Assembly (NCBI GenBank): GCA_009928785.1
Contig: SABY01000008.1
Span: forward strand, 1-64,000
Direction of reading: 5' to 3'
Origin: Clostridia bacterium
GTDB taxonomy: Bacteria; Bacteroidota; Bacteroidia; Bacteroidales; 4484-276
Length of the DNA: 64,000 nucleotides
The position numbers and the translations under genes are program-made. Shown one piece after another: positions 1-8,342 of this stretch. A model generated the notes under the pieces. It did no database searches and was not told the DNA's origin. It saw only the letters and a program-made list of their open reading frames with translations. Positions within the stretch are counted from its first letter, which is position 1. Every line of letters starts with the position of its first letter.

Positions 1-23
1 ATAATTGATTTGTCATTTGTTTC

Positions 24-72
24 CCCCGCCCCTCGCTGGGATTGCCTTCGGCAATCCCAGCGAGGGGCGGGG
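24..72. repeat. Perfect 23-bp inverted repeat, TTC loop
   Basis: Two GC-rich 23-base arms are exactly complementary and separated by TTC, so an RNA from either strand would form a very stable hairpin. It lies downstream of the topA/arginase-like operon, which is read leftwards. No clear T-run follows on either side, so it is not a textbook terminator. It could act as a transcription barrier, an mRNA 3' stabiliser or a dispersed palindromic repeat. Confidence 0.85.
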
Positions 73-196
73 TATTGACAACCCTTCATTTCAATCCCAT
101 AAATGCCTGGGCTATGGATTTCCACAATAAACCTAACTTTAAAGACAGACACTATTTAATAACCAAATACAATACAACGAATAATGGTGATGGGAA

Positions 197-1375
197 TTAC
201 ATTAACTTTTGGTACGCCTTCCACCAGCGGTCGGGGATTTCGTTGGCGGCCGCCCGTTGATAATCGGCATAGGTGCAGGGCACCATGATGTGACGAAGCA
301 GGTCTTTTTCTTTTTCATGGCTCACGGGCAGTTGCATCCACCAGCGGGAGGTTTGTTTGCTTTTAAAAAAAATCATATCGCTGCCCACGCTGTTGGCATC
401 CACAATGTATTTGACGAAATTATCATGTTTGTCGTCAGGATATTCATCCAGACGCACCGCCAGTCCGTCGATAAAATACCAGATCATCTGAGCTGACAGC
501 AGCGCCGTTTGTCCGCGCTGATCGAGTGTTGGGTTGGTTTCGTAAAATCCGATGCACGAAAGCTTGGATGAGATGCCGGCATAGCGCACCAACTGGCAGG
601 CTTCGTCGCCCATAAAGCCGTTTGGCGAAGCGTTTCCGTTTCCGGGCGCGTCGCTGTAGCGCACGGCGGAAATATCAAAACTCAAATAATCGGCATTGCG
701 GATTACCGGCTCGGCCTCTTCCAGGTTTTGGCGCACCACGCCCAGCCGCCAGGCATCAAAAAAGAGCTTGTTCATCGCCTGTAGCGTGGCAACGTCAGTA
801 AAATAACTCTGGTAGCCCAGATTGGCAAAATTGAAAAGAGAGTTGGGTTTTTTAAAAATAATCGAAGAGAGGAAATTGGCCGCGTCCGGGTTTTTTACGT
901 CGGTGCCGCCGTAGTTGAGGCGGGCATCCACACTCACCAAATTGATTATCCGTCCGGCCTGCTCGTAACCTGAATAAACTCCGAGCGACAAATCTTCGCT
1001 GCCACCGATGACGATGGGCACCACACCCGACCGCAGCAGCCGGAAGATGGTATCGCGCAAAGCGAAATAGGTATCGCTAATATTTTCGCCGGGTCGGATG
1101 TTGCCCATATCACCGATTTTGAGTTTCCACGATCCCGCACTCAGGCTGTACAAAGCACGCCGAATGGCATCGGGAGCCTGGCCGCATCCGGCATTATTCA
1201 CCGCACCCCGCTCTTCGCTCACGCCAACAATAACAGCGTCAAACTGCGCGAGATCGTCTTCGTCGAAGCTTTCGTCCAACGCCACTATCTGCTGGCTTAG
1301 CGATGCACTGTAGCTCGGCAGATCAGGCGGCAGACTTTCACTCTTTACCGGTTCGAAATAAATGGATATCTCCAT
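197..1375 (-). CDS. Arginase/formimidoylglutamase-fold protein with degenerate metal site
   Basis: A 392-aa protein of the arginase/agmatinase/formimidoylglutamase fold. All three family signatures can be located but are altered. GGxHxxS reads GGSEDLS (His to Glu). DAHxD reads DARLN (His to Arg, Asp to Asn). SxDxDxxxP reads SFDISAVRYSDAP (second Asp to Ser). Most ligands of the binuclear manganese site are therefore absent, and ordinary ureohydrolase activity is doubtful. The gene starts 21 bp after the topA stop on the same strand, so the two are probably cotranscribed. The ATG encoding MEISIYF was taken as start. Databases often label such Bacteroidetes proteins formimidoylglutamase; the residues seen here do not support that activity. 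Confidence 0.75.
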   Translation of the reverse strand: MEISIYFEPVKSESLPPDLPSYSASLSQQIVALDESFDEDDLAQFDAVIVGVSEERGAVNNAGCGQAPDAIRRALYSLSAGSWKLKIGDMGNIRPGENISDTYFALRDTIFRLLRSGVVPIVIGGSEDLSLGVYSGYEQAGRIINLVSVDARLNYGGTDVKNPDAANFLSSIIFKKPNSLFNFANLGYQSYFTDVATLQAMNKLFFDAWRLGVVRQNLEEAEPVIRNADYLSFDISAVRYSDAPGNGNASPNGFMGDEACQLVRYAGISSKLSCIGFYETNPTLDQRGQTALLSAQMIWYFIDGLAVRLDEYPDDKHDNFVKYIVDANSVGSDMIFFKSKQTSRWWMQLPVSHEKEKDLLRHIMVPCTYADYQRAAANEIPDRWWKAYQKLM

Positions 1376-1396
1376 CAGAGGCTGTTTGTGACGATT

Positions 1397-3772
1397 TTAT
1401 TTTTTCGTTTTTGAGGTCGTTTTTCTGGTTGTCTTTTTGGCAGCAGGTTTAGCTGCCGCTTTACGCGAAGTGGCTTTAGGTGCAGCGCTTTTGCTGCTTG
1501 CCGCAATAATTTTCATGGCGTCATCAAAGGTGATGGCTGCCGGATCGGTGCCTTTGGGAATACGATGATTGTTTTTTCCTTCGGCTATATAGGGTCCCCA
1601 GCGGCCATTGAGCACTTTTATATTTTCGTCCTGATCAAAAACTTTGATCGTTTTCTCACGCTCTTTTTTAATTTTATCCTCTATCAGCCCGATAGCTTCT
1701 TCAATGTTTACTTCAGATGGATCATATTGTTTTGGCAATGACACAAAAAGAGATTTATGCTTCACGTAAGGGCCAAAGCGCCCGATGCCGATGCTTACGT
1801 CGGCGTCCTGATATACGCCGATGGTGCGTGGAAATTTAAACATCTCCAGTGCTTCCTCCAGCGTAATTGTGTCGAGTGACTTCCCTTTTTTAATGGAAGC
1901 AAAGCGTGGTTTCTCGTCGCTCTCGGTGTCGCCGATCTGAATCATCGGGCCAAAACGGCCAATTTTGGAAAATACGTTTTTGCCGGTACCCGGTTCCTGC
2001 CCCAGCAGCTTCTCGCCACTGAATTTCTCGCTGTGTTCTATGGTGTCTTCGATGCGCTTATGAAAAGGTTTATAAAAATCGGCAATCATCTTATTCCACA
2101 CCTTTTGCCCCAGGGCAATTTCATCAAATTCTTTTTCCACACTTGCGGTGAAGTTGTAGTCCATAATGTTCATAAAATGCTGCATCAGAAACTTATTCAC
2201 CACGTTGCCAATATCAGTGGGCACGAGCTTGCCTTTGGTCTGTCCGGTTTTTTCGGATTTCTTCTCCGTTTTTATCTTTTCATTTATTAATGTAATTATT
2301 TCAAATGGGCGGGTAGTTCCGTTGCTTTCGCCTTTTACCACGTATTCACGCTTTTGAATGGTGGAGATGATGGGAGCGTAAGTAGAAGGACGGCCAATGC
2401 CCAGCTCTTCGAGTTTTTTTACCAGGCTGGCTTCTGTATATCGCGCGGGCGGCTGTGTGAAACGTTGTGTTGCATCAATTTGGAGCATTGGAAGCTTCTC
2501 ACCGCTTTTTACGGGAGGCAGCATACCAGCGGCTTCGTCGGTTGCATCGTCGTCGCTCGATTCAAAATATACTTTCAGGAAACCATCGAAAAGGATCATT
2601 TCGCCACGCGCAACAAATTTCTCCGGTGTGGTAGAAATGTCGATGGTCACAGTAGTGCGTTCCAGCTCTGCATCGCTCATTTGCGAGGCGATGGTTCTTT
2701 TCCAAATGAGGCTATAAAGATTTTTCTGATCGTTGGTGCCGTCTATACTTTCGTGGTTGAGATAGGTAGGTCGGATGGCCTCATGGGCTTCCTGCGCACC
2801 TTTGCTCTTGGTGGAATGCCGGCGGAATTTGTGGTATTTATCACCAAAAGCATTGGTGATTTGTTCTTTGGCCATTCCCAAAGCCAGGTCGGATAAGTTG
2901 ACGGAATCGGTACGCATGTAGGTGATTTTTCCTGACTCGTAAAGCTGCTGCGCCACCTGCATGGTTTTGGCCACGCCGAAGCTAAGTTTACGGCTGGCTT
3001 CCTGCTGAAGTGTAGAGGTGGTAAATGGCGGTGCCGGCGATCTTTTGCCCGGTTTCTTTTCGACAGAGGCAACGGTAAACTCGGCGCCAATACATTTCTC
3101 AAGAAAATCGTGCGCTTTTTGGCGGGTGCTGAAACGTGCCGGAATCTCGGCGCGCAGCAAGGTTTCGTTGCCATTTTTCTGAAATATTGCTGTGACACGA
3201 TAATAGGATACAATTTCGAAATTCTTGATTTCATCTTCACGCTCCACTATCAGGCGCACCGCCACCGACTGCACGCGACCTGCCGAAAGCCCCGGCTTCA
3301 CCTTGCGCCAAAGCACCGGCGAAAGTTCAAAACCCACCAAACGATCGAGCACGCGACGCGCTTGCTGTGCATCCACAAGATTCAGGTCGATGCTGCGTGG
3401 TTCTTCAATAGCACGTGTGATTGCAGTTTTGGTAATTTCATGGAAAACGATACGCCGGGTGCGTTCCGTGCTCAGGTTTAAGGTTTCGAAAAGATGCCAT
3501 GAAATGGCCTCTCCCTCACGGTCCTCGTCCGTTGCAAGCCAAATGATGTCGGCACTTTTGGCAAGTTTTTTTAGTTCGTTGATAATGCTCTTTTTGTCCT
3601 CAGCTTCTACATAATCAGGTTTAAACCCTTTTTCGATGTCCACGCCCAACTGTTTTTTCGACAGATCCCGAACGTGGCCAAAGCTGGATTTGACGGTGAA
3701 GTCCTTTCCAAGAAACTTTTCGATGGTTTTGGCTTTGGCGGGTGACTCAACAATGACCAGATTTTTCGACAT
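1397..3772 (-). CDS. topA: DNA topoisomerase I
   Basis: Type IA topoisomerase that relaxes negative supercoils by transient single-strand cleavage. The N-terminus is a Toprim domain (VIVESPAKAKTI near residue 5, then ATDEDREGEA). The active-site tyrosine lies in GKITYMRTDS. The C-terminal part has three zinc-less repeats with G-R-F/W-G-P cores (IGRFGPMIQ, IGRFGPYVK, NGRWGPYIA), followed by a Lys/Ala-rich basic tail. The ORF track begins 33 bases further out at a non-ATG codon. I chose ATG at 3772 because it gives the canonical MSKNLVIVES start and because the TACCTTTG promoter element lies at 3794-3801, too close to the upstream start for it to be used. Length (791 aa) is normal. Confidence 0.96.
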   Translation of the reverse strand: MSKNLVIVESPAKAKTIEKFLGKDFTVKSSFGHVRDLSKKQLGVDIEKGFKPDYVEAEDKKSIINELKKLAKSADIIWLATDEDREGEAISWHLFETLNLSTERTRRIVFHEITKTAITRAIEEPRSIDLNLVDAQQARRVLDRLVGFELSPVLWRKVKPGLSAGRVQSVAVRLIVEREDEIKNFEIVSYYRVTAIFQKNGNETLLRAEIPARFSTRQKAHDFLEKCIGAEFTVASVEKKPGKRSPAPPFTTSTLQQEASRKLSFGVAKTMQVAQQLYESGKITYMRTDSVNLSDLALGMAKEQITNAFGDKYHKFRRHSTKSKGAQEAHEAIRPTYLNHESIDGTNDQKNLYSLIWKRTIASQMSDAELERTTVTIDISTTPEKFVARGEMILFDGFLKVYFESSDDDATDEAAGMLPPVKSGEKLPMLQIDATQRFTQPPARYTEASLVKKLEELGIGRPSTYAPIISTIQKREYVVKGESNGTTRPFEIITLINEKIKTEKKSEKTGQTKGKLVPTDIGNVVNKFLMQHFMNIMDYNFTASVEKEFDEIALGQKVWNKMIADFYKPFHKRIEDTIEHSEKFSGEKLLGQEPGTGKNVFSKIGRFGPMIQIGDTESDEKPRFASIKKGKSLDTITLEEALEMFKFPRTIGVYQDADVSIGIGRFGPYVKHKSLFVSLPKQYDPSEVNIEEAIGLIEDKIKKEREKTIKVFDQDENIKVLNGRWGPYIAEGKNNHRIPKGTDPAAITFDDAMKIIAASSKSAAPKATSRKAAAKPAAKKTTRKTTSKTKK

Positions 3773-3793
3773 ATTTTTAAAAATTTTTGGCGG

Positions 3794-3801
3794 CAAAGGT
3801 A
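3794..3801 (-). promoter_or_regulatory. topA promoter -7 element (TACCTTTG)
   Basis: Matches the Bacteroidetes primary sigma -7 consensus TAnnTTTG, about 22 bases upstream of the chosen topA ATG. No clear TTTG -33 box at the usual 19-21 base spacing. Confidence 0.6.
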
Positions 3802-3984
3802 GCACATTTAATTTTTTGGTATCGTAGTCACACTACTTGCATTGATGATATTGATGATGATTGCCATCAGGCTCAAGGGTATTATCTGATTTCGGTGACA
3901 TGGTTTTTAACAAATCTTATTGTCTTCACAAACTTTTGTAGAAATGCTGCAAGCCCATATTTCCAACATTATTTCCCTGTTTTT

Positions 3985-4030
3985 AAAAACAAAAAAGCCT
4001 GAAAAAACGCTTGCTTTCCCAGGCTTTTTA
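3985..4030 (-). terminator. Rho-independent terminator after nrfA
   Basis: Read on the minus strand, AAAAAGCCTG and CAGGCTTTTT form a stem with an 18-base interior, and the 3' arm runs into a T-rich tract. It lies 18 bases beyond the nrfA stop codon and separates nrfHA from topA. Confidence 0.75.
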
Positions 4031-4047
4031 TAGCTATCAATTAATCT

Positions 4048-5559
4048 TTAATAATAAACTACCTCCCAGGCATCTTCACGCTGGCTGGCAGCTTTATCCC
4101 ACTGGGGTACTACTTGCTCCAGGAATTGCTTCTTGTCGGAGCGCATTTTCTCCATGGGCAACCCCACATACTGCTGTGCTTTTGTTTTGGTTTCGATGTC
4201 GGGATAGGGCACCGGATAGGGAGCGCCGATACCAGTGAGCAGTGCGGCCAGCTCTATGCGTGCCTGCTGGGCTTCCTGCATACCGGAACTAATGACGCGC
4301 AAAATTTCGAGTGAGTTGTGAAAGGCGGCGCCATGTGAGGCTGCGGCATAATCCCAACGAAATTGGGCGTGCCGGATCAGTTTCTGTATGGGATCGATCT
4401 GCTGTTGTGTGGCGCCATGTTCCAAAGCATGACCCGTTTCGACATGTGCGCGCACCAGCATCTTCTCCAGCTCGTCGCGTTGCGAAATCACTTTATCCAT
4501 TTTATCATAAACAAATCCTACAAGCTCTTCAGCATTCTCGCGATGGCACACCTGGCATGAGTTGGCGATGTTGTTGAGCGGGCTTTGCATGTGGTGGTCG
4601 GTATATTTCTGGCCGCCTTTCGACATGTAAGGCATGTGACAGTCGGCGCAGGTTACGCCGCGTTTGGCGTGCGTGCCCGTTATCCAGGTTTCGTAGCCGG
4701 GATGCTGTGCTTTCAGCATGGGTGTTTTGCTGATCTTGTGTGTCCAGTCGCTAAAATTGATTTCGTCATAATAGGCGATCATCTCCTCCACCTGCATGCC
4801 TTTATCCCATGGAAAGGTGAGATAGGGAATACCCTCTTTGCCAGGCAGGTCTTTATTAAAATAATATTCGACATGACACTGGGCGCACACCAGCGAACGC
4901 ATCTCCTGGTGGGTGGCCTGGGTGATGTCTCTGCCCTGGCGCTCGAAAGCTTCGATGAGGGCAGAACGCGAAATACGCAAGTCCATCGTAACATTGTCGT
5001 GGCAGTCGGCACAGCCAATAGGGTTCACGATTTCTTCGCCCCAGCGCGACCACTTGCCGGAGTAAAACTCGGCAATGCCCACCTTATTCATCAGCCTGGG
5101 TACATCGGGGCTTTTGCACGTCCAGCAGGTGGCCGGCATAGGCTCCGGCTCGTCGATTACGGGAGCGCCCACGCGCAGCGTATTGCGCATATCGGTGATG
5201 GCATAGTAATGACCGCGTCCCTGTGAATAATCTTTCGAAAAACCGTACCCAGCCCACAGCACCACCATTCGTGGATCTACCTCGAGCATATCAATCATCG
5301 CGTTGCCATTGTATTTACTTCGAAAATTGGTGTCGCGGGTTTGCATGTAGGAGGTGTACTCTGCCGGGAAGTTTTCACCCCATACTTCGTTGCGCGGCTC
5401 CCACTGGGTAAGCTGCACACGCGGCTTGTAAATATATTCGGTTTCCACCCGCCGCTCGGCAATGGTAGAGGCAAGCATGCCCAATACAAATACCACAATT
5501 ACAGTGATAAGAAAGATTGTCCAGTTGATCCAGGGACTGCGTTTTTTTTGAGTTTCCAT
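4048..5559 (-). CDS. nrfA: Ammonia-forming cytochrome c nitrite reductase, catalytic subunit
   Basis: Pentahaem periplasmic enzyme reducing nitrite to ammonium with six electrons (DNRA). The 503-aa protein has an uncleaved N-terminal membrane segment or signal anchor (residues 10-30). It carries the diagnostic CxxCK catalytic haem motif (CWTCK), followed by four CxxCH motifs: CADCH, CAQCH, CADCH and CQVCH. A KYTDHH segment precedes the last haem, as expected for the active-site region. The C-terminal part is helical. The gene follows nrfH in the same operon with a 43-base gap, which matches the NrfH2A4 quinol-dependent complex. A terminator-like hairpin follows the stop codon. Confidence 0.97.
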   Translation of the reverse strand: METQKKRSPWINWTIFLITVIVVFVLGMLASTIAERRVETEYIYKPRVQLTQWEPRNEVWGENFPAEYTSYMQTRDTNFRSKYNGNAMIDMLEVDPRMVVLWAGYGFSKDYSQGRGHYYAITDMRNTLRVGAPVIDEPEPMPATCWTCKSPDVPRLMNKVGIAEFYSGKWSRWGEEIVNPIGCADCHDNVTMDLRISRSALIEAFERQGRDITQATHQEMRSLVCAQCHVEYYFNKDLPGKEGIPYLTFPWDKGMQVEEMIAYYDEINFSDWTHKISKTPMLKAQHPGYETWITGTHAKRGVTCADCHMPYMSKGGQKYTDHHMQSPLNNIANSCQVCHRENAEELVGFVYDKMDKVISQRDELEKMLVRAHVETGHALEHGATQQQIDPIQKLIRHAQFRWDYAAASHGAAFHNSLEILRVISSGMQEAQQARIELAALLTGIGAPYPVPYPDIETKTKAQQYVGLPMEKMRSDKKQFLEQVVPQWDKAASQREDAWEVVYY

Positions 5560-5602
5560 ATCCGTTAAGTTATTTGTTGTATGATGATTTCAAAAATGTG
5601 AT

Positions 5603-6193
5603 TTATTCTTCGTCTTTTTGCATGAGATTTTTCAACCAGGGAGGTACAACGCTGCCCAGCCGTGGCACGCGGGCGTAGGTAGAGGTACTCAGGCTACTCA
5701 CGCGGCCATGCGGCACCTCACGATGGCAGTCCCAGCAGAGCTGTCCCTGATCATGTTGCGCCATCTGAAGCGAAACCTGTATGGTGTGCACGTTTTCGTT
5801 TACATGTCCGTGACAACGTTTGCAGTTTTCCTGCACTACCGCGGCGCCGGCATCTTTTATCTGAATTACCTGGGGTTCATTGCGCAATGTGAAAATGGTA
5901 GCATGACGCGCGCCGTCCATAGCTTTAAAGGTGTAGCTGGCTATCGGATTGGTGTGCGGCACGTGGCAATCGTTGCAGGTAGCATATTCACGGTGCGCCG
6001 AATGAAACCAACTGGCGTACTGTGGATTCATTACATGGCAGTTGATGCAGGTTTCGGGCCGGTCAGAGAGATACGACACTGCATTGGAAATCCTGAAGGT
6101 GTAGATTCCCAACCCTACGATGGCGCCCAAAACAATGGCGGCAGGCAATCGCCAGGTGGGCGGAGGAATGAGGAAGCGAAACATGGAGGCCAT
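5603..6193 (-). CDS. nrfH: Cytochrome c nitrite reductase membrane subunit NrfH
   Basis: NapC/NirT-family tetrahaem quinol dehydrogenase of 196 aa that anchors NrfA to the membrane and passes it electrons from menaquinol. One N-terminal transmembrane helix (about residues 13-32) is followed by four haem motifs: CINCH, CNDCH, CKRCH and CWDCH. CINCHVMNP matches the family's first-haem region. First gene of the nrfHA operon. An alternative ATG exists three codons downstream (MFRFL). Confidence 0.95.
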   Translation of the reverse strand: MASMFRFLIPPPTWRLPAAIVLGAIVGLGIYTFRISNAVSYLSDRPETCINCHVMNPQYASWFHSAHREYATCNDCHVPHTNPIASYTFKAMDGARHATIFTLRNEPQVIQIKDAGAAVVQENCKRCHGHVNENVHTIQVSLQMAQHDQGQLCWDCHREVPHGRVSSLSTSTYARVPRLGSVVPPWLKNLMQKDEE

Positions 6194-6225
6194 AATTGTA
6201 TGTTTTTATAAACGTCAGCAGTGCA

Positions 6226-6233
6226 CAAAAATA
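6226..6233 (-). promoter_or_regulatory. nrfH promoter -7 element (TATTTTTG)
   Basis: TAnnTTTG match on the minus strand 33 bases upstream of the nrfH ATG. A -33 box at standard spacing is not obvious, as would be expected of a promoter needing an activator. Confidence 0.5.
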
Positions 6234-6575
6234 GTGAATAACTTCTCTCAAGTTTCTTTATCCATCTGCATTGGGCTAATTTATTCCCAGTCTTAATTAG
6301 ATTGATAAATTCTGAAACTCAAAACCCCAATATCCAAGCAAATAGCACTGGTTAAAACTCAAAGGGAAAAACACCTCATCAGTTTGAGATTTGGCTTTTT
6401 GAAAATAATGCCATGGTTGGCAGTTCCGGTTGGCAAATCCCGATTAGGTTTCGCTTTGGCTTTACTTAAGCTGGATATATTTCTGCCGGCTTTGCTTGCG
6501 CAATCAAATCATTAACACAGGCAAAGCCTGTAAAAATAAACCGGACGAGGTGCAACCTCGTCCCAACCCAGAAAA

Positions 6576-6698
6576 CAACAAACAACGAACAACAAACTTG
6601 AGCGAAGCTGCCTGCCCCAACCCATCGGGGAAATCCCGAGAGCGCAGCGATTCGGGAAACAAACAACGAACAACAAACAACGAACAACAAACAATAAA
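6576..6698. repeat. 7-bp tandem repeat blocks (CAACRAA)
   Basis: Three units at 6576-6596 and five at 6664-6698 alternate CAACAAA and CAACGAA, the last being CAATAAA. About 67 bases of unrelated sequence with a small hairpin lie between them. Lies just beyond the 3' end of the porin gene. Confidence 0.8.
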
Positions 6699-6717
6699 TT
6701 CTTTTTCCCAGCCTAAT

Positions 6718-8013
6718 CTACTTGCTGCTAAAGAAAACTGGTTTTACAGTCAGCATCAGCCATGCCCAGTTTTGTGCGTTTTCGTAGTTGCCGGAATTTT
6801 TGAGCACCTGCATACTTTCACTGGCAAAAAGATGTGAGTATCCGGCTTCGAGCGTTACCTCAGGCGAAAAAGCATACGCTGCCGAAAAGTCGATTTCTGT
6901 GCCCAGGTAGTTATCATAATCCTTCCATTCGTTGTTGACGATAGCGGATAGCGTGGCGGCAATATTAAAATAATGTGGCATTAGCGTAAGCGACCACTTG
7001 TCTTTTTTGTAATTGATAGTGGCGTAAATATCCACCAGTCCTACATTTTCGCCATGATTCCCCACATAAAAATAGTCCATCCAGCCGTTAAATTTATGAT
7101 TGGTGCCAAAGAGCGGAGTAAAAGATTTATCGTCCTCGCCTGAAGCTCTGTCCTGTGTGGCGGTTCCCGAAAGGTATTCCATGCCCAGGCCAAGGGTTAG
7201 CTCCTGCTGAATCTGATAACCTGCGTCGATGGCAAAATACATTGCGCTAAGCGGATGATTGGATGAATTGTTTCCGGTTTGATAATAAAAAGCAGCGTTG
7301 GCGGAGAGCTTACCGTCTTTGTACGAAAGTCGCGGCCCCACCGTCTGGCTGAAGGCTACTTTTTCGACATTTGCAGAATCCTCGATAACGGTGTAAGTAT
7401 AGCCAGTGTTGAGCAACAAAAAGCTCACGCCCAGTTTGCCGAAATTACCATGATACCAGGCGTACTGCATGGTTTTGTAGTTTTTGATGCTGTAATCTGT
7501 TTTAATGTTTGATTCCCCTGCTGCATTGTAGGCCAGCCCCACGTCGAGGCGATGGTTAGCATTAGGTGCAAATTTTATAATGGCGGCATCGTGGCTGCGT
7601 GCCTGCTGTGCCCAGCCCACGTTACCAAACATGCGGCTGTCGTCGTAAATAATTTCCTGCCGGCCGGCTTTCACTGACCAGGCCTCGCTGAGCAACAGCT
7701 CGCCCCAGGCTTCGTGCACCGATGGGCCGTAAATGTCGGATTTGTTGAGTTGTGGCACGTCGCCCCACACGCGTACATCCTGAAGACTCAGGTAAAAACG
7801 GTAATTATTGTTTGCAAACCAGGCATTGATGCGCGTTCGCTGCGACACAAAGTTGGCCGCATCCTCATCATCAGGCATCAGATTGCCAAAACCATGGCGC
7901 ATCTCATAACGTGGGCGCAGCTCGCCCGAAATTTTTACTTCCTGGGCAGCACCATATTTTGCCATCGACAGGCCAAAAGCTAAAAGAACAAGCAAGTTGA
8001 AATATTTTTTCAT
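6718..8013 (-). CDS. Alginate-export-like outer membrane beta-barrel protein
   Basis: A 431-aa secreted protein with a signal peptide ending near GAAQ, followed by alternating amphipathic strands typical of an outer membrane barrel. Features resembling the alginate-export porin family include GELRPRYEMR at the mature N-terminus, SQRTRINAWF, and VKAGRQEIIYDD. The substrate cannot be read from sequence. Its position between nrfHA and the nos cluster, sharing a divergent control region with nosZ, suggests it is expressed under the same respiratory conditions. Start: the ORF track uses GTG at 8019; ATG at 8013 gives a cleaner signal peptide (MKKYFNLLVLL). Confidence 0.75.
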   Translation of the reverse strand: MKKYFNLLVLLAFGLSMAKYGAAQEVKISGELRPRYEMRHGFGNLMPDDEDAANFVSQRTRINAWFANNNYRFYLSLQDVRVWGDVPQLNKSDIYGPSVHEAWGELLLSEAWSVKAGRQEIIYDDSRMFGNVGWAQQARSHDAAIIKFAPNANHRLDVGLAYNAAGESNIKTDYSIKNYKTMQYAWYHGNFGKLGVSFLLLNTGYTYTVIEDSANVEKVAFSQTVGPRLSYKDGKLSANAAFYYQTGNNSSNHPLSAMYFAIDAGYQIQQELTLGLGMEYLSGTATQDRASGEDDKSFTPLFGTNHKFNGWMDYFYVGNHGENVGLVDIYATINYKKDKWSLTLMPHYFNIAATLSAIVNNEWKDYDNYLGTEIDFSAAYAFSPEVTLEAGYSHLFASESMQVLKNSGNYENAQNWAWLMLTVKPVFFSSK

Positions 8014-8042
8014 AGTCACAATTATTAAGAATTTTAAGGAAG

Positions 8043-8050
8043 CAAAAATA
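8043..8050 (-). promoter_or_regulatory. Porin promoter -7 element (TATTTTTG)
   Basis: Minus-strand TAnnTTTG about 30 bases before the porin ATG, with a TTTTTGG box roughly 22 bases further upstream. Confidence 0.5.
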
Positions 8051-8106
8051 TTCTTTAAAGGAATCGGATGCCCAAAAACTTAGGTTGGTTTACATTTTCC
8101 TTCATC

Positions 8107-8130
8107 AGGGTGTGAAATATATCACACCCT
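8107..8130. promoter_or_regulatory. Crp/Fnr-type operator (TGTGA-N6-TCACA)
   Basis: AGGGTGTGA and TCACACCCT are perfect 9-base inverted arms around a 6-base AT spacer. The core TGTGAAATATATCACA is an exact match to the Crp-family half-site pair. It sits in the divergent region between the porin and the first nosZ gene, with its centre about 80 bases upstream of the predicted porin start point. A Crp/Fnr-family regulator, possibly responsive to nitric oxide or oxygen limitation, is the likely ligand; none is encoded in the window. Confidence 0.7.
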
Positions 8131-8266
8131 AAGGGCAAATTTCATCGAATATTTTGTCAATTTCGATTGTAAATAGTTGATTAGGTTTACCTTAAACCAA
8201 AATCTTTTTGCAATTTAAACAGCGTCTAAATTTCACTATTAGGTAATGAATTACTTGTTATTATTC

Positions 8267-8274
8267 TAATTTTG
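8267..8274 (+). promoter_or_regulatory. Possible nos promoter -7 element (TAATTTTG)
   Basis: TAnnTTTG match 68 bases before the first nosZ ATG. No TTTG box at the normal spacing. A short dyad, TGAGT-AAA-ACTCA (8292-8304), lies just downstream in the predicted leader. Confidence 0.35.
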
Positions 8275-8342
8275 AAAAATCAAAAAAAATGTGAGTAAAA
8301 CTCATTTCACTATTAATAAATTAACACTAAAATTTTTGAACT

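Larger units (their letters stand above)
6194..6717. other. Intergenic region with nrfH promoter and heptamer repeats
   Basis: No convincing gene. The end near nrfH holds its promoter. The middle is AT-rich sequence without recognisable structure. The end next to the porin stop holds two short blocks of 7-bp tandem repeats, separated by a small inverted repeat (ATCCCGAG...ATTCGGGA). ORFs listed here are low-complexity shadows. Confidence 0.7.

Noticed and set aside
2354-2896. 180-aa plus-strand ORF inside topA
   Set aside because: Entirely antisense to a well-supported gene, with no family resemblance.
6466-6837. ORFs across the 6.5-6.8 kb repeats
   Set aside because: Low-complexity translations of heptamer repeats.
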